Below are positions 7,147 through 13,638 of a stretch of 14,995 bases of DNA, piece by piece. Each line of letters starts with the position of its first letter. The stretch's first letter is position 1. The notes below the pieces were generated by a model. It ran no database searches. It saw only the letters and a program-made list of their open reading frames with translations, and was not told the origin of the DNA. Position numbers and translations under genes: made by a program. The DNA comes from Alphaproteobacteria bacterium (GTDB taxonomy: Bacteria; Pseudomonadota; Alphaproteobacteria; Micavibrionales; UBA2020): contig JADYYV010000313.1 of the NCBI GenBank assembly GCA_020853455.1, positions 1 to 14,995 on the forward strand. Reading direction: 5' to 3'.

Positions 7147-7806
7147 ATGGATAAAAAGCAGAAACAGGAACTCAACGAAGTCCTGAAAAAATATAACCGC
7201 ACAAGCGGCGACGTCGCCAAGGGCTATGCGCGCAGCCTTGGCAAAGGCGCGGTGTTCGGCGTGGCGCTGGATGTTATTTTCACGGGCGGCTTCGGCACAT
7301 TGGCCGCCATCACCGCCGCCAGCTTCCCCGCTTTAAAGGCGATGGGCCGATCGACACTCTCCGGCATCCTGCAGGCGGACAAACGCATGCAGAAAATCAA
7401 GGCCAGCACCGATATCCGCGTCATCCTGTTCAAGCAGCAAATTGATCTTGCAGCGGCGTTTAACAATGCCGTCGCGCCGCGCCCGATCGACCCGGTACAT
7501 GTGGCGGAGAAAAAATTCTTCGACGTCGCCGACCTTGTCGAAGAAGAGGTGCGCAAACTACGCCCCGCCTTCAAAGTTGCATCCGGCGCAGAATACAAAA
7601 TTATCGTTCACGCCCCCGGCAACAGCAAAAACACCCTCGACCAGCTGATGACGCTCGACGAAGCGCGCGATACGCTGAAAAAGAAAATTGAAAGAGAAGC
7701 CGCGCAGCTTAAGGAAGAACAGGCGCAAAAGCTTGCCCGGAAACAAACGCCGGCGAACGATGCCAACCCCGCACCGGCAAAAAAACGCCCGGGCTTCAAC
7801 ATCTAA
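7147..7806 (+). CDS. hypothetical protein with hydrophobic segment and C-terminal coiled coil
   Basis: A 219-residue protein of unknown family. Residues 1-30 are basic and helical; residues about 34-65 form a glycine/alanine-rich hydrophobic stretch (GAVFGVALDVIFTGGFGTLAAITAASF) that could be a membrane hairpin; a mixed middle region follows; residues about 168-200 (TLDEARDTLKKKIEREAAQLKEEQAQK is the core) look like a charged coiled coil; and the tail is Pro/Ala-rich and ends KKRPGFNI. There is no Sec signal. The frame also permits a GTG six bases upstream, but the ATG at 7147 is better placed after AGGTG and the promoter at 7093-7121. A perfect terminator follows the TAA directly. The gene call is good; the function is unknown. 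Confidence 0.75.
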   Translation: MDKKQKQELNEVLKKYNRTSGDVAKGYARSLGKGAVFGVALDVIFTGGFGTLAAITAASFPALKAMGRSTLSGILQADKRMQKIKASTDIRVILFKQQIDLAAAFNNAVAPRPIDPVHVAEKKFFDVADLVEEEVRKLRPAFKVASGAEYKIIVHAPGNSKNTLDQLMTLDEARDTLKKKIEREAAQLKEEQAQKLARKQTPANDANPAPAKKRPGFNI

Positions 7807-7810
7807 ATAA

Positions 7811-7842
7811 AAAAAGCCGCGCTTGTGACAGCGCGGCTTTTT
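7811..7842. terminator. bidirectional rho-independent terminator
   Basis: A perfect 12-bp stem (7811-7822 with 7831-7842, core AGCCGCGC) encloses an 8-base loop. It carries an A-run on one side and a T-run on the other, so it can terminate both converging genes (7147-7806 on plus, 7858-8346 on minus). It begins 5 bases after the plus-strand stop. Confidence 0.92.
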
Positions 7843-7857
7843 AAATCACGAAATACG

Positions 7858-8346
7858 TCACATGCCGAAGCGCAGCAGCTTCTGCAGTTTCGGCTGCGGC
7901 TTGTTCTCGTTCGTCACTTTACGCTCCTGCCTGGCGGCTTCGAAGCTTTCACCAAGCTTTTTGCCATTCAGTGCCGTGCCTGCCACATCAATCATGATGT
8001 TCCGCTGCACATCCGGTTTCGCCTGCGCAGCCGGCTTGCTGCCGCCCGCCATCCATTCCAGCGTCGACCCAATTGCCTTTGTCGTTGCGCCCGCCAGCAG
8101 GCCGACAGCAATGCTGGCGACTGCAATCACAGGCGCTGCGAACGCGCCCAGTACGAATCCGCCAAACGCGCCAGCCGCCGCGAGCGGTGCGGCGGCGCCA
8201 AGACCGAGTCCGGCAAGCGCAGCTGAACCCGTTGACCACGCCGCGAGCGCCGCGCCGCCGAAGGGCGCAAGTGCCGCAGTGATGAACCCAAGACCGATCA
8301 CGGTTTTGGTGACGCGCGAGGCGGCGGTATCAGATTTTTTTCTCAT
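7858..8346 (-). CDS. hypothetical Gly/Ala-rich membrane protein
   Basis: A 162-residue protein with a very hydrophobic, glycine/alanine-rich core. Likely membrane segments lie at about residues 14-36, 40-63 and 64-88 (for example GLGFITAALAPFGGAALAAW and FVLGAFAAPVIAVASIAVGLLAG), with GxxxG-like spacing that suggests tight helix packing. A soluble, basic C-terminal half of about 70 residues ends KLQKLLRFGM. An ATG at 8377-8379 would add 11 residues but lacks a ribosome-binding site; the ATG at 8344-8346 follows GGAG at 8-base spacing and is preferred. I recognise no family. It converges with the hypothetical gene at 7147 and shares its terminator. A pore, scaffold or toxin-like membrane role is conceivable, but nothing in the sequence proves it. 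Confidence 0.7.
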   Translation of the reverse strand: MRKKSDTAASRVTKTVIGLGFITAALAPFGGAALAAWSTGSAALAGLGLGAAAPLAAAGAFGGFVLGAFAAPVIAVASIAVGLLAGATTKAIGSTLEWMAGGSKPAAQAKPDVQRNIMIDVAGTALNGKKLGESFEAARQERKVTNENKPQPKLQKLLRFGM

Positions 8347-8392
8347 GAAAAAACTCCGGTTGAATGTGTGTGCGCTCATCGTGAATGAAAAG

Positions 8393-8417
8393 AGGGATGC
8401 TGTCGAGTGGCATCCCT
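8393..8417 (-). terminator. terminator of the thiolase-deaminase unit
   Basis: A perfect 8-bp stem AGGGATGC/GCATCCCT (8393-8400 with 8410-8417) with a 9-base loop. On the minus strand it is followed by CTCTTTTC, a short T-rich tract. It lies 18 bases after the deaminase stop at 8436. Confidence 0.7.
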
Positions 8418-8435
8418 TAGGGGTATAATATGTAA

Positions 8436-9458
8436 TCAGTGCTTATGCGCTGCTATTTTGTCCAACAGCTGTCCGCGCACCGCTTCACCGACAAAGGCTT
8501 CCTCGACCGCATTGCGGGATAGTTGCAGCAGCTCTGTTTCCGTGAATCCGAAATGGTCATGTGCGATTTTGTATTCGCGACCGATGCTGGTGTTAAAAAA
8601 GCTGGGGTCGTCCGATCCCAGCACGACTTTCAGCCCGTAATCAAAAAACCGGCGCAGCGGGTGGGATTTGTAGTCGGGATAGACCTTGAGGGCGATATTG
8701 CTGGAAACGCAGACTTCCGGCACCGCAAGTATGCTTTTCTGCTCCTCCATCAGTTTTACGTCTTCAATCGCGCGCACCATATGGCCAAAACGCCGCACCT
8801 GCAAAATGTCCCGCGCCTGCCGCACCGTTTCCGGCCCCGACGCTTCGCCTGCATGCGCCGTACGGCCCGCCAAGCCGGAAGCCATGAAAGCGGGGCGGAA
8901 ATCGGCGATCGTATGCGCATTTTCGTCGCCCGCCATTCCGAAACCGGTCACCAGCGGATGATGATAGCCGCGCGTGACATCGGCGACCTTCAATGCAGCT
9001 TCCGGACCGTAATGCCGCACACAGGTGGAAATAAGGCGCATTTCGATACCGGATTCTTTTTTCGCCTTTTCGTAGCCGTCGGCGATGGCACCGATCATTT
9101 CTTTGTAATCCAGCCCCACCATCGCGCCATGATCGGCCGAAATAAAGAATTCGACATAGACGCAGCCTTCCTGCGCGGCGCGATGCAGATAATCGTATGT
9201 GATGTCCGAATAATCTTCGCGGCGCTTCATAACGGATGTCGCGTCGTCATAGGCCTTCAAAAAGGCGATCAGGTTATGCCGCGCGTCGCCGTCCGAACTC
9301 CAGCGGAAATGCTCGCCGGAACTGTCCATCAGCTGCGGTGACGGGATGACGTTATTCCGGCTCGCGATCTTTTTTGCCATCTCGGGCGTGATCGTACCCT
9401 CCAGATGAACATGCAGGTCCACCTTGGGCAGCTTGCGAAAGCTGTCGCCGAAAAGCAT
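8436..9458 (-). CDS. add: adenosine/adenine deaminase family protein
   Basis: A 340-residue metal-dependent hydrolase of the adenosine deaminase family, which hydrolyses the 6-amino group of adenosine (to inosine) or adenine (to hypoxanthine) in purine salvage. Visible: zinc ligands in VDLHVHLEGT (His16, His18), TAHAGE (His202 ligand, Glu205 catalytic), RRFGH (His226) and the paired aspartates in GSDDPSFF (Asp283, Asp284). All catalytic positions I can place are present. SDDPxFF resembles adenine deaminase-type members more than the TDDP of classical adenosine deaminase, and the usual GxDLAGDE reads GFGMAGDE, so the substrate is uncertain and the symbol is provisional. The ATG abuts the thiolase stop with no spacer (TAA then ATG); GGAAG within the thiolase end serves as ribosome-binding site, suggesting translational coupling. 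Confidence 0.88.
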   Translation of the reverse strand: MLFGDSFRKLPKVDLHVHLEGTITPEMAKKIASRNNVIPSPQLMDSSGEHFRWSSDGDARHNLIAFLKAYDDATSVMKRREDYSDITYDYLHRAAQEGCVYVEFFISADHGAMVGLDYKEMIGAIADGYEKAKKESGIEMRLISTCVRHYGPEAALKVADVTRGYHHPLVTGFGMAGDENAHTIADFRPAFMASGLAGRTAHAGEASGPETVRQARDILQVRRFGHMVRAIEDVKLMEEQKSILAVPEVCVSSNIALKVYPDYKSHPLRRFFDYGLKVVLGSDDPSFFNTSIGREYKIAHDHFGFTETELLQLSRNAVEEAFVGEAVRGQLLDKIAAHKH

Positions 9459-10601
9459 TTATGCCGCTTCCAGAATAGTCGCGATACCCTGGCCGCCGCC
9501 GATGCACATGGTGGCGAGCGCAAACTGTTTCTTCTCGCGCTGGAGCAGCGCAGCCGCCTTACCCGTCACGCGCGCGCCCGAAGCGCCCAGCGGATGGCCG
9601 AGAGCGATGGCGCCGCCGTCAAGGTTGACCTTGCTGTAATCCGCGCCGAGCTCGTTCAGCACCGACATCGCCTGCACGGCGAAGGCCTCGTTCAGCTCGA
9701 TGATATCAATGTCCTTGATCGTGATGCCCGCCCGCGCCATCGCCTTTTTGGATGCCTCGACAGGGCCGATACCCATGATTTCGGGCGCACAGCCCGATAC
9801 GCCCGTGCTGCGGATTTTAGCAAGGATCGGCAGGCCGCGTTCTTTGGCGAACTGTTCCGATGTCACCAGCGTTGCCGACGCGCCATCCGTCAGCGGCGAC
9901 GAAGTGCCCGCCGTGACGGAGCCCGATGCGTCAAATGCGGGACGCAGACCTGCAAGACCTTCGAGCGTCGTTTCAGGACGGATGCAGCCGTCGGCAGAAA
10001 CCGTTTTGCCATCTGCCGTCGTGATCTGCGTGATTTCGTCTTTCGTGCGGCCGGCCTCGCGCGCCAGCACCGCTTTCTGGTGAGATGCCAGCGCGTATTT
10101 TTCCTGATCGGCGCGCGGGATGGAATATTTGCGCGCAAGATTTTCGGCGGTTTCGCCCATGCCGATATAGGCCTGCGGGAACGTCTTCACCAGCGCAGGG
10201 TTCGGCAGCGGGTTGAAGCCCCCCATCGGAATGCGTGACATGGATTCGACACCAGCGCAGATAAACGCCTGTCCCGCACCGCTGGAAATCGCGCCCACTG
10301 CCTGATGGATCGCCTGCATCGACGATCCGCAGAACCGGTTAACAGTAACGCCGCCCATCGACAGCGGCAGGTTCGCGATGTTCACGATCAGGCGTGCGAC
10401 GTTGAAGCCTTGTTCACCTTCCGGGAAGGCGCAGCCGAGGATCAGGTCTTCCAGATCGGCAACCGGCACATTCGTACGCTTCACCAGTTCGGTGATGACG
10501 GCGGCGGCAAGGTCATCGGGGCGCACACCGGCCAGATCTCCCTTGGCGGCGAAGTGGAACGGCGACCGGACGTAACCCGCGATGACGGCTTGGGCGGACA
10601 T
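9459..10601 (-). CDS. thiolase family protein (acetyl-CoA acyltransferase)
   Basis: A 380-residue thiolase, which cleaves 3-ketoacyl-CoA with CoA (beta-oxidation) or condenses acetyl-CoA units. Visible: the nucleophile in NRFCGSSMQA (Cys91), the NEAF motif in ELNEAFAVQAM, the catalytic His336 in ALGHPLGASGAR and the second active-site Cys366 in MCIGGGQG. The length is slightly below the usual 390-400 but complete. The ATG at 10599-10601 follows a strong AGGGGG site. It is the first gene of a two-gene unit with the deaminase. No beta-oxidation partner (fadB-type) is in the window, so degradative versus biosynthetic use is undecided. The divergent gap upstream contains a 9-bp inverted repeat that may be an operator. 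Confidence 0.93.
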   Translation of the reverse strand: MSAQAVIAGYVRSPFHFAAKGDLAGVRPDDLAAAVITELVKRTNVPVADLEDLILGCAFPEGEQGFNVARLIVNIANLPLSMGGVTVNRFCGSSMQAIHQAVGAISSGAGQAFICAGVESMSRIPMGGFNPLPNPALVKTFPQAYIGMGETAENLARKYSIPRADQEKYALASHQKAVLAREAGRTKDEITQITTADGKTVSADGCIRPETTLEGLAGLRPAFDASGSVTAGTSSPLTDGASATLVTSEQFAKERGLPILAKIRSTGVSGCAPEIMGIGPVEASKKAMARAGITIKDIDIIELNEAFAVQAMSVLNELGADYSKVNLDGGAIALGHPLGASGARVTGKAAALLQREKKQFALATMCIGGGQGIATILEAA

Positions 10602-10622
10602 GATGAAAACCCCCTGAAAACA

Positions 10623-10657
10623 ATTGTTTTATTAATATGGTGGAGTGGTAAAACAAT
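10623..10657. promoter_or_regulatory. inverted repeat, possible operator between thiolase and prmA
   Basis: ATTGTTTTA (10623-10631) and its exact complement TAAAACAAT (10649-10657) are separated by 17 bases. They lie in the 106-base divergent intergenic region and overlap where the thiolase promoter (TTGATA, 17 bases, CATATT on minus) and the prmA upstream elements would be. It could bind a dimeric regulator; it is not matched to a known consensus. Confidence 0.35.
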
Positions 10658-10707
10658 ATCAAGAATGATAAAATTTCGTTATTCCATAGTACTTTGAAGG
10701 TTATGCG

Positions 10708-11622
10708 ATGTCCCAAGCCGAGACCGACGATAAAATCCCCCATCATCTCTATAAAGTGACGCTGCAATTCGCGCGGCATCTGGATGGCGAGAAGGCGCAA
10801 CAGCTGGGCGACGCGCTGGAGGAGATGGTTTCCGCCGTGTCTCTCCATAATCGTGAAGCGACCGATGGCGATGACTGGACGATCTCGATCACCAATTACG
10901 GCGCGCCCGATCTTGATGCGATTTTCCAGCGGCTCGAAGAAACCGAAGCGGGCATTATCACCCGCGACAACATCACGGCCGAACGCCTGCCCGAAAAAGA
11001 CTGGCTGCGCCATGTGCACGATAATTTCCCGCCCGTAAATATCGGCCGTTTTTTCGTCCACGGCTCTTACTATAAAGGCGAGATTCCAGCCGGCCAGACG
11101 CCGCTGCAAATCGACGCCGCTACCGCATTTGGATCGGGTGAACATGAAACCACGCGGTCCTGCATGGTCGCATTTGAGCAAATCGCGAGGGAGCATAAAG
11201 TCGGAAACGCGCTCGATATGGGCTGCGGCTCCGGGATTCTCGCTATTGCTATCCAGAAAATCTGGCCTGGCGCCCGGCTAACCGCCATCGATATTGATCC
11301 TGAATCGGTGATCGTCAGCCACCGACATGCCGATATGAACGGCGTCACGCTGCAGACTGCGGCAGGTGACGGCTACAAAACCCCGCTTTCTATCCAGAAT
11401 GCGCCATATGACCTAGTGGGGGCGAATATTCTCGCAGGCCCGCTGATCGCTATGGCGGGGGATTTATATAATGCGCTGAAACCGGGCGGCTACGCCGTTC
11501 TGTCCGGCCTGTTAAAGCGCCAGCAGCAGGAAGTCACCGCCGCTCACCTGAATGCCGGGCTGACGCTGAAAGGCGTTATTCCCGATGGCGACTGGGCTGC
11601 CCTGATTTTCCGGCGGGATTAA
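10708..11622 (+). CDS. prmA: ribosomal protein L11 methyltransferase PrmA
   Basis: A 304-residue PrmA, which trimethylates ribosomal protein L11 using S-adenosylmethionine. In order: an N-terminal L11-recognition domain of about 100 residues; the linker RFFVHGSYYKGEIPAGQTPLQ; the family signature DAATAFGSGEHETTR (residues 136-150); SAM motif I ALDMGCGSGILAIA (168-181); motif II TAIDIDPESV; and GANILAGPLIAMA (238-250), equivalent to the NILAxPL catalytic/substrate motif. The length matches the family. The ATG at 10708 follows AAGG. It is transcribed divergently from the thiolase; a TAAAAT (10669-10674) may be its -10, but no clear -35 accompanies it. Confidence 0.96.
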   Translation: MSQAETDDKIPHHLYKVTLQFARHLDGEKAQQLGDALEEMVSAVSLHNREATDGDDWTISITNYGAPDLDAIFQRLEETEAGIITRDNITAERLPEKDWLRHVHDNFPPVNIGRFFVHGSYYKGEIPAGQTPLQIDAATAFGSGEHETTRSCMVAFEQIAREHKVGNALDMGCGSGILAIAIQKIWPGARLTAIDIDPESVIVSHRHADMNGVTLQTAAGDGYKTPLSIQNAPYDLVGANILAGPLIAMAGDLYNALKPGGYAVLSGLLKRQQQEVTAAHLNAGLTLKGVIPDGDWAALIFRRD

Positions 11623-11628
11623 GTGACT

Positions 11629-11657
11629 TTTACTTTTATCCGCCGCCCCTATATAAT
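11629..11657 (+). promoter_or_regulatory. sigma70-type promoter for the secreted Sel1 gene
   Basis: TTTACT (11629-11634, 4 of 6) and a perfect TATAAT (11652-11657) are spaced by 17 bases, just after the prmA stop. The predicted start is near 11664, leaving a leader of about 20 bases with GGGGGA before the ATG. Confidence 0.55.
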
Positions 11658-11684
11658 AAAGGGAGCGACATTCCGGGGGATACC

Positions 11685-12362
11685 ATGCGCTTTTTCGTCA
11701 TTCTTGCCTGCGTTTTCATGCTGACCGCCACGCCTTCCTTTGCGCAGGCGCCCGAAGCTTTCGACATGGAAGGCCGCGGCGAACAGCTGCCGTCGACCGA
11801 CGAATACAACAACCTGCCGCCCGGGCTGCTGCTATCACAAGAACAAGCGCAGGAAGCGGCCAAGGAAACCGGCGGCGAGACAATCGGCCTTGGCGAAGTC
11901 ACGCGCAAGGTCAACTACGACAAGATCATGGAGATGTATAAGGAAGGCAAGTTCGACGAAGTCGCCAAAAACCTGAAGCCTCTTTCCGAAGGCGGCCACC
12001 ACGGCGCCGAAGAAATGATGGGCATCATGTACCGGTTGGGGCAGGGCGTAAAGGTCGACCAGTTAAAGGCGTTCGACCTGCTCAGCAAAGCGGCGGAAGC
12101 AAACCGCCCGCTCGCGCAGCACCACCTGGGCACCATGTATTATACGGGCGAAGGCGTTCCGGCAGCCGATGCGGTAACGGCGCTGATGTGGCTGCATATC
12201 GCGATCGTCCACTATCCCGAGGGCGCGGAAAAAGAAAGCGCGATCAAATCGCGCGACAATATCTACACGCAACTGACCCGCCGTGAAAAAGACCGCGCGC
12301 TTGAAATGGCGCGCGCCTGGCTCACGAAAAAAGGCGAGGGCCACCTGATGGATCTTCAGTAG
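11685..12362 (+). CDS. secreted Sel1-repeat protein
   Basis: A 225-residue protein with a Sec signal peptide (MRFFVILACVFMLTATPSFA, cleavage likely after Ala20). A low-complexity linker is followed by two Sel1-type repeats: around residues 95-117 (NLKPLSEGGHHGAEEMMG) and 130-152 (FDLLSKAAEANRPLAQHHLG), then MYYTGEGV and a degenerate third (ALMWLHIAIVH). The C-terminal helix LTRREKDRALEMARAWL is the closing helix often seen after Sel1 arrays. It is expected to be periplasmic and to bind a protein partner, which is unidentified. Its plan parallels the partial gene at 1-536. The ATG follows CGGGGGAT, and a promoter is visible at 11629-11657. An imperfect hairpin (12333-12341 with 12362-12370) overlaps the stop but is far from a T-run. 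It converges with the small gene at 12399. Confidence 0.88.
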   Translation: MRFFVILACVFMLTATPSFAQAPEAFDMEGRGEQLPSTDEYNNLPPGLLLSQEQAQEAAKETGGETIGLGEVTRKVNYDKIMEMYKEGKFDEVAKNLKPLSEGGHHGAEEMMGIMYRLGQGVKVDQLKAFDLLSKAAEANRPLAQHHLGTMYYTGEGVPAADAVTALMWLHIAIVHYPEGAEKESAIKSRDNIYTQLTRREKDRALEMARAWLTKKGEGHLMDLQ

Positions 12363-12398
12363 CCCCCGCCCTTAATCTCGTGACGTTTCTTTTTTTGC

Positions 12399-12611
12399 TT
12401 ATGCGGATTTCTTGAGCCCGATACCTTTGGAGCCAAGATAAGTTTTCGCGTAGTCATACGCATTGCCGGTCTGCTCCCAGCCGTAATTCGCGCCGTCGCC
12501 GGTAACAGTCGCCCATGCCGCGCCGACCGTCTGGAATGCGGTCTTGAGTGCGGAGGGTTTCTCGGTGCTGAAAAATTCGTTGTTGTTCGCTGCTTTTTCC
12601 TGATCGGCCAT
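12399..12611 (-). CDS. small hypothetical protein
   Basis: A 70-residue protein (MADQEKAANN at the start, SKGIGLKKSA at the end) with no family I recognise. The first 20 residues are polar, the middle is a mild amphipathic stretch (ALKTAFQTVGAAWATV) and the tail contains several aromatic residues (YGWEQ, YDYAKTYLG). It has no signal peptide and no convincing membrane span. A GTG three codons upstream would also start the frame, but the ATG at 12609-12611 sits 9 bases after GAGG and is preferred. A minus-strand promoter candidate lies at 12653-12681. It stands alone between a convergent Sel1 gene and the pseudopeptidase unit. It is likely real because of the ribosome-binding site and promoter, but unverified. 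Confidence 0.6.
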   Translation of the reverse strand: MADQEKAANNNEFFSTEKPSALKTAFQTVGAAWATVTGDGANYGWEQTGNAYDYAKTYLGSKGIGLKKSA

Positions 12612-12652
12612 TGTCTTCACCCTCTGTGTTTATGCCTCGTTAAACCTAAGGC

Positions 12653-12681
12653 AGACTACAGAGATTCTTAAATTATGTCAA
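12653..12681 (-). promoter_or_regulatory. possible promoter for the small gene at 12399
   Basis: On the minus strand there is a perfect TTGACA (12676-12681) and, 17 bases on, TAGTCT (12653-12658, only 3 of 6). The -35 is strong and the -10 poor. The leader would be about 35 bases. Confidence 0.4.
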
Positions 12682-12694
12682 ATATTATATGGGG

Positions 12695-13588
12695 TCAGCG
12701 CCGCGCGACTGGCGGGGTCAAAAGGCGGCTAATATCTTGTTTTATATGGCGCAAATGGACACGGTTAAATTCGTCTTCCAGCCCGTCGTACCAGCCGCTG
12801 GTAAAGGGGCAGTCGAGTAAATAGTTTTGTCCGTTCGGCAGCATGCCGATGCCTTCGATCATGCCCTGGCGCAGCGGCGATATGCCGACGCGGTTGCCCG
12901 CATCCTGCTGGATCAGCGCCATGTCGAACATTTCCAGCGCGAAATGGTCGCAGCCATTGATACGCTCGCGCTCTGCGAACCACTGGTTGAACGCGGCCTT
13001 CAATGCCTCGCCGTCGAATTGCTTCTTCGGGTTTGATTCAATCGCACGTTCGAACACGACGGAAATATCTCCATTCGCGCCCGACAATAAATGCCGCCAC
13101 AGGAACGACGCGCCACCGCTGCGCAGTTCCCACGCGATCAGATGCGTAACGGCCTCGATATCGGCCTCTTCAAAACGGCAGAGCCTTAAAAAGTCTTCGG
13201 GTCGCAGCGCGACATCAGGCCCGCGGCCGCCGTGGTGATGCCACGCGCGGCGCAGCGCACCGATAAACGAAACCAGATACCGGCTAACGCCTTTTTCCGA
13301 TTTTTGCAGCAGGTCCGGCTGATAACCGAGGTCGAAATGGTTTTGCGCAGGATAGAAGAAACTCGCATGCGGTTCCAGCAGCGGGTCGAGCCCGACAGAA
13401 ACCTGATGCAGCATGGCTGACCTGACCAGCATACGACCGATCGGGCTTTGTTCAAGGATGCGGATAAGGTTGCGGATATAGCCGACGAAGGCACGCTCGC
13501 GTTCTTCCACCGGCGCCAGGTAAGGCTCGCTGTCGGCGATCGCAAAGAGGCGAACGCGGATACGCTTGTCGCCGAAGCCCCCCAGCAT
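12695..13588 (-). CDS. metallopeptidase-like paralogue lacking the HExxH motif
   Basis: A 297-residue protein. By eye it aligns with the predicted peptidase at 575-1588 and the neighbour at 13639: the pre-motif stretch LEQSPIGRMLV...VSVGLDP matches ISNYPETKFLL...VGVTFDK; YLVSFIGALRRAWHHH matches LALSLIHEMRHVWQDK; CRFEEADIEA matches ARVREADAHA; and GMLPNGQNYL matches the neighbour's GEMPNGRNYL. At the zinc site HEMRH reads GALRR (residues 110-114), so both His and the catalytic Glu are absent, although the putative third-ligand Glu is retained (Glu141). It should be catalytically dead, and may be a binding or regulatory pseudoenzyme. The ATG at 13586-13588 has GGGGGA at 5-base spacing; a TTG one codon earlier is less likely. 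It is second in a unit with 13639-14676, with a 50-base gap. Confidence 0.75.
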   Translation of the reverse strand: MLGGFGDKRIRVRLFAIADSEPYLAPVEERERAFVGYIRNLIRILEQSPIGRMLVRSAMLHQVSVGLDPLLEPHASFFYPAQNHFDLGYQPDLLQKSEKGVSRYLVSFIGALRRAWHHHGGRGPDVALRPEDFLRLCRFEEADIEAVTHLIAWELRSGGASFLWRHLLSGANGDISVVFERAIESNPKKQFDGEALKAAFNQWFAERERINGCDHFALEMFDMALIQQDAGNRVGISPLRQGMIEGIGMLPNGQNYLLDCPFTSGWYDGLEDEFNRVHLRHIKQDISRLLTPPVARR

Positions 13589-13604
13589 CAATATCCCCCG
13601 TTAT

Positions 13605-13626
13605 GCCGCCTAAAAACGATGGCGGC
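13605..13626 (-). other. intercistronic hairpin between the tandem paralogues
   Basis: GCCGCC (13605-13610) pairs perfectly with GGCGGC (13621-13626) around a 10-base loop, in the 50-base gap and just upstream of the downstream gene's ribosome-binding site. There is no T-run after it, so it is more likely an RNA stability or processing element than a terminator, or it is chance. Confidence 0.35.
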
Positions 13627-13638
13627 GGAAAGAAAATC

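Noticed and set aside
8523..10238. Long plus-strand frames opposite the deaminase and thiolase
   Set aside because: Both minus-strand genes have intact catalytic motifs; these are shadows.
12333..12370. Imperfect 9-bp hairpin at the end of the secreted Sel1 gene
   Set aside because: It has a mismatch, a 20-base loop, and its nearest T-run is over 15 bases away; too weak to call a terminator.
1613..12684. Shared ATATTTGACATA element upstream of the genes at 1588 and 12611
   Set aside because: Best explained as two vegetative -35 boxes in AT-rich flanks, not a specific shared operator; the sequences diverge immediately on both sides.
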